A stretch of 64,000 bases of DNA from assembly GCF_019042655.1 (NCBI RefSeq), contig NZ_JAHPZO010000007.1:62001-126000 (forward strand). Reading direction: 5' to 3'. The first letter of the stretch is position 1, and every line of letters begins with the position of its first letter. Source of the DNA: Planococcus sp. CP5-4_YE (GTDB lineage: Bacteria; Bacillota; Bacilli; Bacillales_A; Planococcaceae). The notes beneath the pieces are model-generated. The model saw only the letters and a list, made by a program, of their open reading frames with translations. It was not told the DNA's origin and did no database searches. This document shows positions 7,472 through 18,016 of the stretch, piece by piece. A program made the position numbers and the translations under genes.

Positions 7472-8755
7472 TTAAACTAAACCGATACCGCCCAAGATGA
7501 TGCCGACGATGACGGCGATCGTCGGGATGACCAATGCCACCACGAACACATCTTTGTAGGTTTCGCGATGCGACAATCCTGTCACAGCCAACAAAGTCAG
7601 CAATGCGCCGTTATTCGGCAGGATCGAAGCGCCCGATGCCACAGAAGCCATCCGGTGGAAAACTTCCGGGTTGATGCCCGTCGTTTGAGACAAGTTGTAG
7701 AACGTATCCCCCAAGGTGCTGAGCGCAATGCCCATACCACCTGAAGCGGATCCCGTGATCATCGCCATGACTTGAATCGCCAATGACTGGGCAACTAGCG
7801 GGTTATCCGACACATTGAGCAACCAGGAAGTGATGTTGTCGAATGCCGGAACGATCGCAATGACGGCACCGAATCCGACAGCCGCACTGGTATTTAGGAT
7901 GGCCATGACAGATCCTTTAGCACCTTCGTTAATCGAGAAGACGAATCTCTTATAATGCTTCACGTTAATCAACATGATCGTGACGATCCCCAACATCAAC
8001 GCGTAAATCGGCTGAAGGTTGACGATATTCAAGAACACAACGACCACAATAAGCGGGACGAGCGACAACATCCAGTTCGGCGTCGCCACCTCTTCCTCTT
8101 TCGATGCACCAGCTTGTTTGCGAATTTCAAAGCCCTCGCCTTTAGCCGACAATTTCTTCTCGCGATATGCCAACCAAGCATAGCCGCCAACCGCCATGAT
8201 CAACGTCGTGACGATACCGATGACCGGTCCTGCCATTGGTGTGGTGTTATAGGTATCCATCGGGATCAAGTTTTGAATCTGTGGAGTACCTGGCATTGAC
8301 GTCATCGTAAACGTGAATGCTCCGAGTGCGAAAGTTGGCACCAGCAATCTGCGCGTTACATTGGCCTCACGGAACAATTCAAGTGCAATCGGGTAGACTG
8401 CAAAGACGACCACAAACAAACTGACGCCTCCGTAAGTCAATAACGCGGCGGCGATCAAGACGCCTAGAATAGCGCGCTTTCCGCCAATCAGCTGCGTAAC
8501 CTTCTGTGCAACTGCCCGCGCGGCTCCGGTCTCTTCCATCAATTTCCCGAATACGGCCCCTAAGAGGAAGATCGGGAACCATTTCTGGACGAAACTTACC
8601 AAACCACTCATATAAGTTTCTGTATACGTGCTATAAACATCGAGCCCGCTGAGCAAAGCTACGACGCCGGCCGCTAATGGGGCCACCCAAATGATCGACC
8701 AGCCCAAATAGGCAAGCGCAATCAATAAGATCAATCCGATCAATATACTTAACAT
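7472..8755 (-). CDS. GntP-family permease, probably for 3-hydroxybutyrate or a related hydroxyacid
   Basis: The 427 aa product has about 12-13 hydrophobic segments and GntP-family features: a long N-terminal hydrophobic hairpin, the GGVSLFVVVFAVYPIALELFREAN region, SMPGTPQIQNLIP, and the late ASGGMGIALSTLG and LPNNGALLTLL segments. GntP proteins import gluconate and other hydroxyacids with protons. Being the first gene before 3-hydroxybutyrate dehydrogenase suggests that ketone body as substrate, as proposed for YxjC. GAAGTGAGAACAG precedes ATG. The gene starts the operon; the 350-bp region upstream is AT-rich. Confidence 0.8.
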   Translation of the reverse strand: MLSILIGLILLIALAYLGWSIIWVAPLAAGVVALLSGLDVYSTYTETYMSGLVSFVQKWFPIFLLGAVFGKLMEETGAARAVAQKVTQLIGGKRAILGVLIAAALLTYGGVSLFVVVFAVYPIALELFREANVTRRLLVPTFALGAFTFTMTSMPGTPQIQNLIPMDTYNTTPMAGPVIGIVTTLIMAVGGYAWLAYREKKLSAKGEGFEIRKQAGASKEEEVATPNWMLSLVPLIVVVVFLNIVNLQPIYALMLGIVTIMLINVKHYKRFVFSINEGAKGSVMAILNTSAAVGFGAVIAIVPAFDNITSWLLNVSDNPLVAQSLAIQVMAMITGSASGGMGIALSTLGDTFYNLSQTTGINPEVFHRMASVASGASILPNNGALLTLLAVTGLSHRETYKDVFVVALVIPTIAVIVGIILGGIGLV

Positions 8756-8963
8756 CTGTTCTCACTTCTTTCTATATCTTTAGCCCTTCACCGCAGTGAA
8801 GCAATGCCCATTATACACGAATAAAGATATATTGAAATAGATATTACCCAAAAATGTAAATGATAAATAATTTTGATATTTTGATTTAACACTGTATTTA
8901 TAACGTATAATTATTATTAATAGCATGTATTCAAAAATGGAATAGTTTTATTAAAATAACTTA

Positions 8964-8994
8964 GTCCCTGTGCAACAAACAATTCCCGCACAAT
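8964..8994 (-). repeat. Dispersed repeat, single copy with trailing half-copy
   Basis: The 21-bp core (8964-8984, with CAACAAACAATT instead of the usual middle) is followed by CCCGCACAATTT, a partial second copy of its end. It lies between the GntP promoter region and the glpD terminator. Confidence 0.7.
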
Positions 8995-9002
8995 TTACAA
9001 AC

Positions 9003-9037
9003 AAAAAAACACCCGGCAGCTTGCTCCTGCGGGTGTG
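9003..9037 (-). terminator. glpD terminator
   Basis: ACACCCG pairs with CGGGTGT around a CAG/CTG inner stem, and the minus-strand transcript then has seven U residues. It is 70 bp past the glpD stop. Confidence 0.85.
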
Positions 9038-9106
9038 AATGTCGTTAGGGCTTAAATTATTTTTTATATCTAATGTCCTGTTGAATTAGGTTTATAAGCA
9101 TCGTCA

Positions 9107-10783
9107 TTAGCCTAGATGTTCCTCTTCCACAGGAGTTACCGCTTCGTATAACGCCTTGTCCAATTCTTCCGTATAAGCAGCTGCCTGTTGCCCACTCCAA
9201 TTAAATCCTTTCGCCATATACGAAATAACTGCCTCTTTGTATACGTGGACCCATTGAATATTGAAATACAAGGCACCTGTCCGGCGTACGAAAAAATCGA
9301 CTGGCTTATACGCCGCTTCATATTCCATCGCATAGCGTAGCATCGCGTAGACAAGCGGGTCGAGAGCGGCATGTTCCGCATGTTCTCGGCCTGTTGAAAA
9401 AATAGCTAACACTTGATCGACATTGGCACCGTAACGATGTGTCAGCATACGGGCTGTGGGGCCATTCAAGCCAAGTTTCATCGCCTGTTGTTCCCGGTCG
9501 ACCCGGAAGTTCTCGAACTGCTTGGAACCCCCGACTTCCCCTCCGGAAATCGGCAATTGCTTTGTCGAGCCTTTCGGCAACGGGATGCCTTGTTCTTTCT
9601 CCAATTGTTCTGCTACTTTATCGACGATGTTTTCGCCCATTTTTCGGTAACCAGTGAGCTTACCGCCTGCAATTGACATCAACCCGGAATCGGAGATGAA
9701 AATTTCATCTTTCCTCGAAATTTCCGAAGGATCCTTTCCTTCTTCGTGAATGAGTGGACGCAGTCCCGCCCAACTCGATTCGATATCTAGAACCCCGATG
9801 CCCACTTCCGGAAACATAAACTGGATGGCCCGTAAAACGTAATCCCGGTCAACACGAGTCATCGTCGGATGTGCGATATCCGCTTTATATACCGTATCGG
9901 TCGTGCCGACGTATACTTTGCCTTCACGCGGAATGGCAAACGCCATACGCCCGTCCGGCATATCAAAATAAATGGCTTGTTTTAAAGGAAACCGTTTGCC
10001 ATCGAATACCAAATGGATTCCTTTGGTCAAATGCAATGTTTTGCCTTGTTTCGATTGATCTTTTTCCCTTAATATATCGACCCAAGGACCGGCGGCGTTA
10101 ATGATTTTCTTGGCATACACATTGCGAACACCGTGGGTAATCAAATCCTCCACTTTGACGCCGACCACTTTTTGTTTCGCGTAAATAAATTCGGTCACTT
10201 TCGTATAGTTTAGGGCAAGCGCACCCTTTTCGACGGCTTTCTTCATGACTTCTATCGTCAGTCGCGCATCATCCGTCTTGTATTCTACATAATAGCCGCC
10301 GCCTTTCAAACCTTCTTTCTTCAATAAAGGCTCGCGTTGCAAGGTTTCTTCACGGCTCAGCATCTTTCGTCTTTCTTGTTTCTTCACGCCGGCTAGAAAA
10401 TCGTAAACCCGCAAGCCTAGATTGGTGCTCAACGGGCCGAATGTTCCGCCTTTATAAAAAGGCAACAACATCCATTCCGGCGTCGTGACATGCGGGCCGT
10501 TTTCATAGACGATTTCCCGTTCCTTGCCGACTTCAGCGACCATTTTCACTTCGAATTGCTTCAAATAACGCAATCCGCCGTGAACGAGTTTGGTCGACCG
10601 ACTGCTGGTGCCCGCAGCGAAATCCTGCATTTCAAGAACCGCTGTTTTCAAGCCTCTTGCCGAAGCATCCAAAGCAATGCCGGCTCCAGTAATTCCGCCG
10701 CCGATCACCAGCAAGTCCCACTGTTGATTTTCCAAATGACGATAATGATCCTGTCGATCAAAGCTGGAAAACTTCATTTCCAT
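9107..10783 (-). CDS. glpD: Aerobic glycerol-3-phosphate dehydrogenase GlpD
   Basis: The 558 aa length is normal for the family. The FAD-binding VIGGGITGAGIALDASARG loop is at about residues 26-45, followed by AAGTSSRSTKLVHGGLRYLKQFEVK. The product oxidises glycerol 3-phosphate to dihydroxyacetone phosphate at the membrane and feeds electrons to the quinone pool. AAAGGAG lies just before; both ATG at 10783 and ATG at 10777 are usable starts. A leader terminator at 10822-10861 sits between glpK and this gene, so expression is probably controlled by antitermination (GlpP) as in B. subtilis. Confidence 0.95.
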   Translation of the reverse strand: MEMKFSSFDRQDHYRHLENQQWDLLVIGGGITGAGIALDASARGLKTAVLEMQDFAAGTSSRSTKLVHGGLRYLKQFEVKMVAEVGKEREIVYENGPHVTTPEWMLLPFYKGGTFGPLSTNLGLRVYDFLAGVKKQERRKMLSREETLQREPLLKKEGLKGGGYYVEYKTDDARLTIEVMKKAVEKGALALNYTKVTEFIYAKQKVVGVKVEDLITHGVRNVYAKKIINAAGPWVDILREKDQSKQGKTLHLTKGIHLVFDGKRFPLKQAIYFDMPDGRMAFAIPREGKVYVGTTDTVYKADIAHPTMTRVDRDYVLRAIQFMFPEVGIGVLDIESSWAGLRPLIHEEGKDPSEISRKDEIFISDSGLMSIAGGKLTGYRKMGENIVDKVAEQLEKEQGIPLPKGSTKQLPISGGEVGGSKQFENFRVDREQQAMKLGLNGPTARMLTHRYGANVDQVLAIFSTGREHAEHAALDPLVYAMLRYAMEYEAAYKPVDFFVRRTGALYFNIQWVHVYKEAVISYMAKGFNWSGQQAAAYTEELDKALYEAVTPVEEEHLG

Positions 10784-10821
10784 TCCACTCCTTTACTCAA
10801 AAAAAACTAATGGCAATGGGT

Positions 10822-10861
10822 AAAAAAACAGAGACCTGAAGACATCTCAGAATATACTCTG
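10822..10861 (-). promoter_or_regulatory. Leader terminator upstream of glpD (likely GlpP antitermination target)
   Basis: On the minus strand CAGAG...CTCTG encloses an inner CTGA/TCAG stem and is followed by seven U residues, 39 bp before the glpD start. An intrinsic terminator between a promoter and its own gene is the arrangement GlpP acts on in B. subtilis. GlpP itself is not in the window, so the regulator is inferred. Confidence 0.65.
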
Positions 10862-10921
10862 CAGATGGTCCCGGCCCCTTGATTGCTGCGGCTATCGCAC
10901 TAACACGATGCTGTTTATCGC

Positions 10922-12421
<1,500 letters not shown>

Positions 12422-12454
12422 TTATTCCTCCTCAAATGGTCTTGTGATCAATCG

Positions 12455-13294
12455 TTATTTATCATCCACTAACGTGTCTTCGATTTCATTCGCTACAGTA
12501 CGGCCTTTTTTCAGTTCGGCGTTTGCTGCCCCGATCAAGATTACCAGCATGATCACACTAAGCCCCCAGAACAGCAGGCTGTAATCACTCGTGAAAAACG
12601 CTTTATAGAAAACTGCTCCGTAAATACCGCCGAAAGCCGGCCCAACGACTGGCACCCAAGCATAGCTCCAATCCGAACTGCCTTTTCCAGGAATAGGAAG
12701 CAGCGCATGGGCAATCCGCGGGCCCAGGTCACGCGCCGGATTGATGGCATAGCCCGTAGCGCCGCCGAGTGACATACCGATGGCAATAATCAATGCGCCG
12801 ACAATCAATGGATTCAGCCCATCTGTAAAATCATTGGCACCGATGAATAGCAAGCCCATCACCAAAACAGCAGTGCCGAGAATCTCACTGACTAGATTCG
12901 AAAACGGACTCCGGACAGCTGGGCCAGTGGAGAACACAGCCAATTTCGCTCCTTGGTCTTCTGTAATCTTCCAATGGGGCAAATAGTTCAAAAAGACGAT
13001 TACTGCTCCGAGGATCGCGCCGATCATTTGGGCAAGGATGTACAGCGGAACTTTCGCCCACGGAAACTCTCCAACCGAAGCCAAACCCAAAGTTACTGCC
13101 GGGTTGATATGTGCTCCTGAGAAACTACCCACTGCGTACACGCCCATCGCTACAGCCAATCCCCAGCCAATGGTAATGACAACCCAGCCGCTGCCCTCCG
13201 CCTTGGAATCTTTCAAGACCACTCCTGCCACTACACCACCGCCGAAAATAATCAGGATCATGGTCCCGATCACTTCTGCTAAAAACTCTGACAT
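12455..13294 (-). CDS. glpF: Glycerol uptake facilitator GlpF (MIP family)
   Basis: The 279 aa product has six membrane helices and both MIP pore motifs, GAHINPAVTLG (about residues 60-70) and YAINPARDLGPR (about 183-194). The aspartate after the second NPA-type motif (NPARD) marks glycerol facilitators rather than water channels. It lets glycerol diffuse into the cell for GlpK. It is the first gene of glpF-glpK, behind a promoter with a cre site and a leader terminator. Confidence 0.93.
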   Translation of the reverse strand: MSEFLAEVIGTMILIIFGGGVVAGVVLKDSKAEGSGWVVITIGWGLAVAMGVYAVGSFSGAHINPAVTLGLASVGEFPWAKVPLYILAQMIGAILGAVIVFLNYLPHWKITEDQGAKLAVFSTGPAVRSPFSNLVSEILGTAVLVMGLLFIGANDFTDGLNPLIVGALIIAIGMSLGGATGYAINPARDLGPRIAHALLPIPGKGSSDWSYAWVPVVGPAFGGIYGAVFYKAFFTSDYSLLFWGLSVIMLVILIGAANAELKKGRTVANEIEDTLVDDK

Positions 13295-13343
13295 CGCTTA
13301 ACACTTCCCTTCCTTTTAAAGCAAGAGCTGTATAAATCCGCAT

Positions 13344-13400
13344 TAAAAAAATCCGCAATTAATGGAAGTTCTCCTTGATAGAAGTACTCATTAATGTGCG
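13344..13400 (-). promoter_or_regulatory. Leader terminator upstream of glpF (likely GlpP antitermination target)
   Basis: On the minus strand CGCA(C)ATTAATG pairs with CATTAATTGCG with one bulged base, followed by GATTTTTTT. It lies between the glpF promoter and the glpF start. GAGACCTG just upstream is the complement of a CAGGTCTC in the glpD leader, which may be part of a shared control element. Confidence 0.65.
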
Positions 13401-13443
13401 AATCTCCAGGTCTCCAACACAACTCTTAACTTGTTATATATAA

Positions 13444-13470
13444 GGTATACTTAAAAGAAAGCGCTGTCAA
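13444..13470 (-). promoter_or_regulatory. glpF promoter overlapped by a cre site
   Basis: TTGACA at 13465-13470 (minus strand) is followed 15 bp later by TATACC. TGACAGCGCTTTCT at 13456-13469 matches the CcpA operator consensus at 13 of 14 positions and overlaps the -35 box, so CcpA would block RNA polymerase when glucose is present. Confidence 0.65.
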
Positions 13471-13615
13471 TATATTTTCTGAATTTTTGTTTAAATATTC
13501 CACCTCGATCTATAAAACATCTTCATCTGGTTGCTTCAAATAACTTCGCTGCCGCTCATCTTGCGTTGAGAATGGACTCTATGAAAAGCTGGCGCACGAG
13601 TTCCCTCATAATGAA

Positions 13616-13662
13616 TAAAAAAAGCAGGGCTCTGCACGAGAACGCTGCAAAGCCCTGCTGTT
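13616..13662 (-). terminator. Terminator of the DJ-1/PfpI gene
   Basis: AGCAGGGCT pairs with AGCCCTGCT and is followed by a U-run in the minus-strand transcript, 28 bp past the stop. Confidence 0.8.
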
Positions 13663-13689
13663 TGAGATGGCGCTGTCGCCAACCATCAT

Positions 13690-14358
13690 TTAGTTATTTT
13701 TCTTATCCAATGCTTTGACCAATTCTTCAGCCAATGCTTCAGAAGCAAACGGGTCGCGGCCCGTCAACACTTGCTCATTGCCCCATACGACTTTTTCGTC
13801 GGCGGTGTAATCGGCAACTTCGCTCATCTTGCCCTCTAAGCTGAACGGCAGGATTTCTGGAAGCCCTTCCGGTTCAACCGCTTCCGGATAACCGGTAACG
13901 TTCAATCCGGCGATGATGCTTTGGCCGTCTGGGCGTTTCGTCCATATTAGTGGTGCCGGGCCGTGGCACACTGCCGACACGATATTGCCGTTGTCATATA
14001 CAGCGTTGATGATCCCGTGAAGCGTTTCGTCTTTCGCAAGGTCGTACATCGCTCCGTGGCCGCCGACGATAAACACTGCGTCGTATGCTTTCGCATCCAC
14101 GTCAGACAATTTTTTTGTGTTATCCGCAAGGCCGGACTCGTACATTTTCTTGTACTTGCCTTCCGGGTCGTAATCTTCGCTGATGCTGACCTCGTCAAGC
14201 GTCGGTTTGCCGCCTTTAGGTGAAGCAAGCTCCACGTCATGGCCTGCATCTTTTAAAATTTCCATCGGTGCGAACAATTCTTCCGCCCACCAGCCGGTTT
14301 CGTAATTGTTTTCTGTATCTTTATGTCCACTTGATAGCACTGCTAATACTTTAGCCAT
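13690..14358 (-). CDS. DJ-1/PfpI-family protein (Hsp31/glyoxalase III-like)
   Basis: The 222 aa product has the class I glutamine-amidotransferase-like fold. IVGGHGAMYDL holds the oxyanion loop and the nucleophile elbow AVCHGPAPL carries the reactive cysteine (about residue 130). The length and the N-terminal ENNYETGWWAEELFAPMEIL match the Hsp31-like subgroup, whose members detoxify methylglyoxal or act as chaperones. GAGGAGGAACTATTA precedes ATG. The gene is monocistronic with its own terminator. Confidence 0.85.
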   Translation of the reverse strand: MAKVLAVLSSGHKDTENNYETGWWAEELFAPMEILKDAGHDVELASPKGGKPTLDEVSISEDYDPEGKYKKMYESGLADNTKKLSDVDAKAYDAVFIVGGHGAMYDLAKDETLHGIINAVYDNGNIVSAVCHGPAPLIWTKRPDGQSIIAGLNVTGYPEAVEPEGLPEILPFSLEGKMSEVADYTADEKVVWGNEQVLTGRDPFASEALAEELVKALDKKNN

Positions 14359-14466
14359 TAATAGTTCCTCCTCTGAAAATCATTCTGCCACTAGTTGTTC
14401 CCGAATGTTTTCGGATTTAAACAAACTTGCAATTCTCGCAATTTTTTATTACACGAGCGCCCTTTC

Positions 14467-15279
14467 CTAAACGGTCTTATGTTTCGGAAAAAGAGATTTG
14501 CCGTTTTTAAAGAATGTCCACACTACGGCAATCAAGAAAATAACGATTCCTGCCAACAGGGCTACTTGAATAACCGCTGACATCTCAGGGTCGAGTGTCC
14601 CGCTCATATAGGCACTATAGATACCGAAGAACGCCCAGGCAATCGGGATCGGAAACGCCGAGTTTTTGAAGCGTGACAAGTAAAACAGGACAAATACGAC
14701 CGCAACGCCTAAGACGATGAGCGTCCAGACAGAATCAGAAATGCCGAAGCCGTCCCACTCCCATTGCACCAAAGACAGCGAAATATTGACAATGGTCGCG
14801 ATAAATACCCAAGCACTGTACAACGTGAAGGCAAGCCCCGCCAGCAGCGACGGAAACTCAGAGCGGTGTTTGTAGATTCTTTCCACAATGAACAGCAAGG
14901 AAAACAGCAAGCCTGCAATCAATAGTGTCGAAACGCCCAGCCATTCATAAGAAAACACGACAATCCATCCCATATTGAGCAACGAACTCGCGATGAATAA
15001 AGGCGAGATCAACAGCGTCAAGCGGCTGACTTCCGCATCTTTTCGTTTGATGAACAAGTACACGAGCGTGACCAGCACCAGCGTGTAGATGACGCCCCAA
15101 ATCGAAAACGTAAACGGCGCCGGCGAGATGAGTGTCATGTACTTGTCCGAAATATCTTTTTGCGTATTGCCGTTAATGAACCCCGACGATCCCAGATAAT
15201 TGACGCCAAGCGTCGCAAAATAAGCGACTAAGTTCAGTATCGCGAACAACTGGGTTTTCTTCATTGTGCTTTCTTCCAT
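14467..15279 (-). CDS. TspO/MBR-related membrane protein
   Basis: The 270 aa product has about eight hydrophobic segments and the phrase PAPFTFSIWGVIYTLV near residue 50, which is typical of proteins related to tryptophan-rich sensory protein TspO. It is longer than classic five-helix TspO (about 160 aa). Such homologues may bind tetrapyrroles or related ligands, but no substrate is shown for this subgroup. The start ATG at 15279 follows GGGAGGATGAAACCATT. Confidence 0.7.
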   Translation of the reverse strand: MEESTMKKTQLFAILNLVAYFATLGVNYLGSSGFINGNTQKDISDKYMTLISPAPFTFSIWGVIYTLVLVTLVYLFIKRKDAEVSRLTLLISPLFIASSLLNMGWIVVFSYEWLGVSTLLIAGLLFSLLFIVERIYKHRSEFPSLLAGLAFTLYSAWVFIATIVNISLSLVQWEWDGFGISDSVWTLIVLGVAVVFVLFYLSRFKNSAFPIPIAWAFFGIYSAYMSGTLDPEMSAVIQVALLAGIVIFLIAVVWTFFKNGKSLFPKHKTV

Positions 15280-15389
15280 AATGGTTTCATCCTCCCGAAA
15301 GATAATAATCACTGGCAATATGTGCTACTTTCTTTCTATCTTCCCGTTTTCACCAGTCGGCGAAACGGTTTCTTGGAATGAACCGGGTG

Positions 15390-15475
15390 AATTGTGTCGT
15401 GCACAGGGGCGTTTCGACTGGAGAATACTGCTGCATCAAGGTTTCCTGTGGTGGAATTGTGTCTTGCACAGGGAC
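15390..15475 (+). repeat. Paired 21-bp repeat (65-bp period), after the UvrA-like gene
   Basis: Copies at 15390-15410 (ending GGGGC) and 15455-15475. The outer copy ends 14 bp from the stop codon of the minus-strand UvrA-like gene. The 44-bp spacer contains CTGCATCAAGGTTTC, related to the other spacers. Confidence 0.9.
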
Positions 15476-15489
15476 AGAGCGCTGCCGCT

Positions 15490-17760
15490 CTACCCCTTCA
15501 CACCAGCTCTCAGCCATTTCGCCGTCAGCGTATCCGCTTCGAGCATCTCTTGCGGCGTGCCTTCAAACAGCACTTCCCCGCCTTTTTTACCGCCGCTCGG
15601 GCCCATTTCGATGACCCAATCGCTCGCTGCGATCAAGTTCAGATTGTGCTCGATGAGGATGACCGAATTGCCTTTGTCGACGAGCCTTTGGAAGACGTCC
15701 AATAGATGGGCATTGTCGCGTGTATGCAAACCGAGTGACGGTTCATCCAATAAATAAATCTGCCCTTCTTTTTTCAAGTGGCTTGCGAGCTTCAAGCGCT
15801 GCACTTCGCCGCCGCTCAGTGACCCGGTCGTCTGCCCAAGTGTCAGGTAGCCTAAACCGACATCTTTCAACGTATCCACTTTTTTGACGATTTTCGGCAT
15901 CTCTAAATATTCATTCGTTTCATCAATCGTCAGCTCCAGAATCTCCACAATGTTTTTTCCCTTGTAGCGATAAGACAAGGCTTCATCTGAATACCTTGTG
16001 CCGCCGCAAGCTTCACAAGTCACCGTCACGGGATCCGCAAATGCGACATTCGGCGTGGTGATACCTTTGCCTTCACAGACCGGGCAGGCGCCCAATGAAT
16101 TAAAACTGAACAAGCCCGCCGGCTGTCCGGTTTGTTTTGCCAGGATCGACCGGATGTCGCTCATGATGCCCATATAGGTCGCGAGCGTCGAACGGCTGGA
16201 CGTCCCGATGCTGCCTTGCCCGACCGCAATCGTTTCGGGATAATTGCCGGTGAATGCACCGAACATCAATGAGCTTTTTCCGGAACCGGAAACACCGCAC
16301 ACCGAGACGAGGGCATTTTGTGGAATTTCCACGCTGACATTTTTCAAGTTATTATCAGAAGCATGTTTGATCGAAAATGTATTTTCCGCTGTTCTCGGCT
16401 GTTCATTCACCGTCACGGTGTGATCCAAATCCGTGATAGCGGAAGTTTTCTTCAAGCCTTCCTGCCCGCCTTGATACACCACTTCACCGCCGCTTCTGCC
16501 AGCGCCCGGGCCCATCTCGATGATTTCATCTGCCGTCTTAATGACCGCCAAATTGTGTTCGATAACGACGACGGTATTGTAGTTGTCCCGTATACTTTCC
16601 AGCATATGCGTCAACATATTGATTTCCTCCGGATGCAACCCGGCACTCGGCTCATCGAAAATATACGTGATGTTGTTCAAGCTACTGCCTAGGTGGCGCG
16701 CGATTTTCACGCGCTGCGCTTCACCGCCGGACAAAGTGCCCATCTTACGCGACAAACTCAAATAGCCGAGCCCCAAACCGACCAGCTGTTTGACGCTCGG
16801 ATGCGCCTGCTGGGCAATTGATTTACCGATTGGGTCGTCGATTTTCTCCAGTTCACCGAGCAGTTCTGTTAATTCCAAGCGGGCATAATTGGCGATGTTC
16901 AAGCCGTTGATTTTGCACTCCAGCACTCTCGGATTCAATCCCGAACCTTCGCAAACTGGGCACGGGGTACGCGTCGTCAGCGCTAAGACATCTTCCTGGG
17001 AGACGATTTTCAGTTTCGTCAAGTCCCGGTTGATATAGAGACGAATAAACCTCGGAAGCAGGCCGTCCCACTCGATTTCGCGATCGCCTTCTTTATAATA
17101 ATAAGTGCTAAATGCACGTTCTCCTTCCGGCGGCCCGTATACGAGCAGATTGTATTTTTCTTTCGTGTAATCTTTGATGGGAAGATCCGGGTCGAACAAT
17201 CCGCCATCTCTCATCCATCTGCCTTGCCAGCCAGGAGGCGCAAGCGGCTTGAAGCGCACCGCAGATTCCCGGATTGATTTCGTATGGTCGATCAATTTAT
17301 GGATATCCGGCGTAACGACTTCGCCGAAGCCGTTGCACTCCGGACAATTGCCGAACGAACTTTCACTCGAAAATTCTGTCGCCGAACCGATTGGTGGGCT
17401 GCCGATTCTCGAGAATAACAACCGGATCAGCGGATCGATATCCATATACGTGCCGACCGTCGAGCGCGAATTGCCTCTCACTGGCTTTTGTTCTACGACG
17501 ACCACCGGGCTCAAATGCTGCATCAAGTCGGCATGCGGCCGCTCGTACCTCGGCATCTGGTGGCGGATGTACAGCGGATAGTTCAAGGTCATCTGCCTTC
17601 TGCTTTCTGTCGCCAAGGTATCGAACACGACCGAACTTTTCCCAGAACCCGACAAGCCGGTAAACACGTTAATTTTCTCTTTCGGGATATTCAAATCGAT
17701 ATTTTTCAAATTATTTTCACGAAGCCCTCGCAATATGATTTCATCTCGTTTTTCTGGCAT
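15490..17760 (-). CDS. Short UvrA-like ABC ATPase (UvrA2 type)
   Basis: The 756 aa product has two ABC ATPase modules with Walker A GLSGSGKSS and GVSGSGKSS, signature loops GTLSGGEAQRVKIA and GSLSGGEVQRLKLA, and CPxC zinc clusters (CPECNGFG, CPVCEGSG, CPVCEGKG). It is about 190 residues shorter than canonical UvrA, fitting the class without the UvrB-binding insertion. Such proteins occur in addition to UvrA and are linked to resistance to DNA-binding drugs in some producers. The ATG at 17760 follows AAGGAGAATGTTGAC. It stands alone, with the dispersed repeat on both sides. Confidence 0.85.
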   Translation of the reverse strand: MPEKRDEIILRGLRENNLKNIDLNIPKEKINVFTGLSGSGKSSVVFDTLATESRRQMTLNYPLYIRHQMPRYERPHADLMQHLSPVVVVEQKPVRGNSRSTVGTYMDIDPLIRLLFSRIGSPPIGSATEFSSESSFGNCPECNGFGEVVTPDIHKLIDHTKSIRESAVRFKPLAPPGWQGRWMRDGGLFDPDLPIKDYTKEKYNLLVYGPPEGERAFSTYYYKEGDREIEWDGLLPRFIRLYINRDLTKLKIVSQEDVLALTTRTPCPVCEGSGLNPRVLECKINGLNIANYARLELTELLGELEKIDDPIGKSIAQQAHPSVKQLVGLGLGYLSLSRKMGTLSGGEAQRVKIARHLGSSLNNITYIFDEPSAGLHPEEINMLTHMLESIRDNYNTVVVIEHNLAVIKTADEIIEMGPGAGRSGGEVVYQGGQEGLKKTSAITDLDHTVTVNEQPRTAENTFSIKHASDNNLKNVSVEIPQNALVSVCGVSGSGKSSLMFGAFTGNYPETIAVGQGSIGTSSRSTLATYMGIMSDIRSILAKQTGQPAGLFSFNSLGACPVCEGKGITTPNVAFADPVTVTCEACGGTRYSDEALSYRYKGKNIVEILELTIDETNEYLEMPKIVKKVDTLKDVGLGYLTLGQTTGSLSGGEVQRLKLASHLKKEGQIYLLDEPSLGLHTRDNAHLLDVFQRLVDKGNSVILIEHNLNLIAASDWVIEMGPSGGKKGGEVLFEGTPQEMLEADTLTAKWLRAGVKG

Positions 17761-17849
17761 GTCAACATTCTCCTTTTCCAATCCGATCAGCAGATTACAC
17801 TACTACATAAAAGTGTTCCCTTTTTCGAGGTGGTTCACACAACCGGCTT

Positions 17850-17880
17850 GTCCCTGTGCACCACACAATTCCCACACAAT
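17850..17880 (-). repeat. Dispersed repeat, single inverted copy with half-copy
   Basis: The core 17850-17870 is followed by CCCACACAATT. It is a perfect 21-bp inverted repeat of the copy at 17928-17948, with a terminator hairpin between them. Confidence 0.9.
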
Positions 17881-17894
17881 TCATCAGGGCATAG

Positions 17895-17926
17895 AAAAAA
17901 GACGCATCCGCCAGCGCGGATGCGTC
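17895..17926 (-). terminator. Terminator of the ABC exporter operon
   Basis: GACGCATCCGC pairs with GCGGATGCGTC and the minus-strand transcript continues with a U-run. It lies beyond the paired repeat that follows the permease gene. Confidence 0.85.
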
Positions 17927-17927
17927 A

Positions 17928-18013
17928 AATTGTGTGGTGCACAGGGACGTACTTCTACCGAAATGTTGCTACACCAAGGATCTGCCCCTCTGAATTGTGT
18001 CATGCACAGGGAC
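17928..18013 (+). repeat. Paired 21-bp repeat (65-bp period), after the ABC permease gene
   Basis: Copies at 17928-17948 and 17993-18013, only 3 bp from the permease stop codon. In transcript order it is stop codon, repeat, 44-bp spacer with CCAAGGATCT, repeat, terminator. Confidence 0.9.
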
Positions 18014-18016
18014 ACA

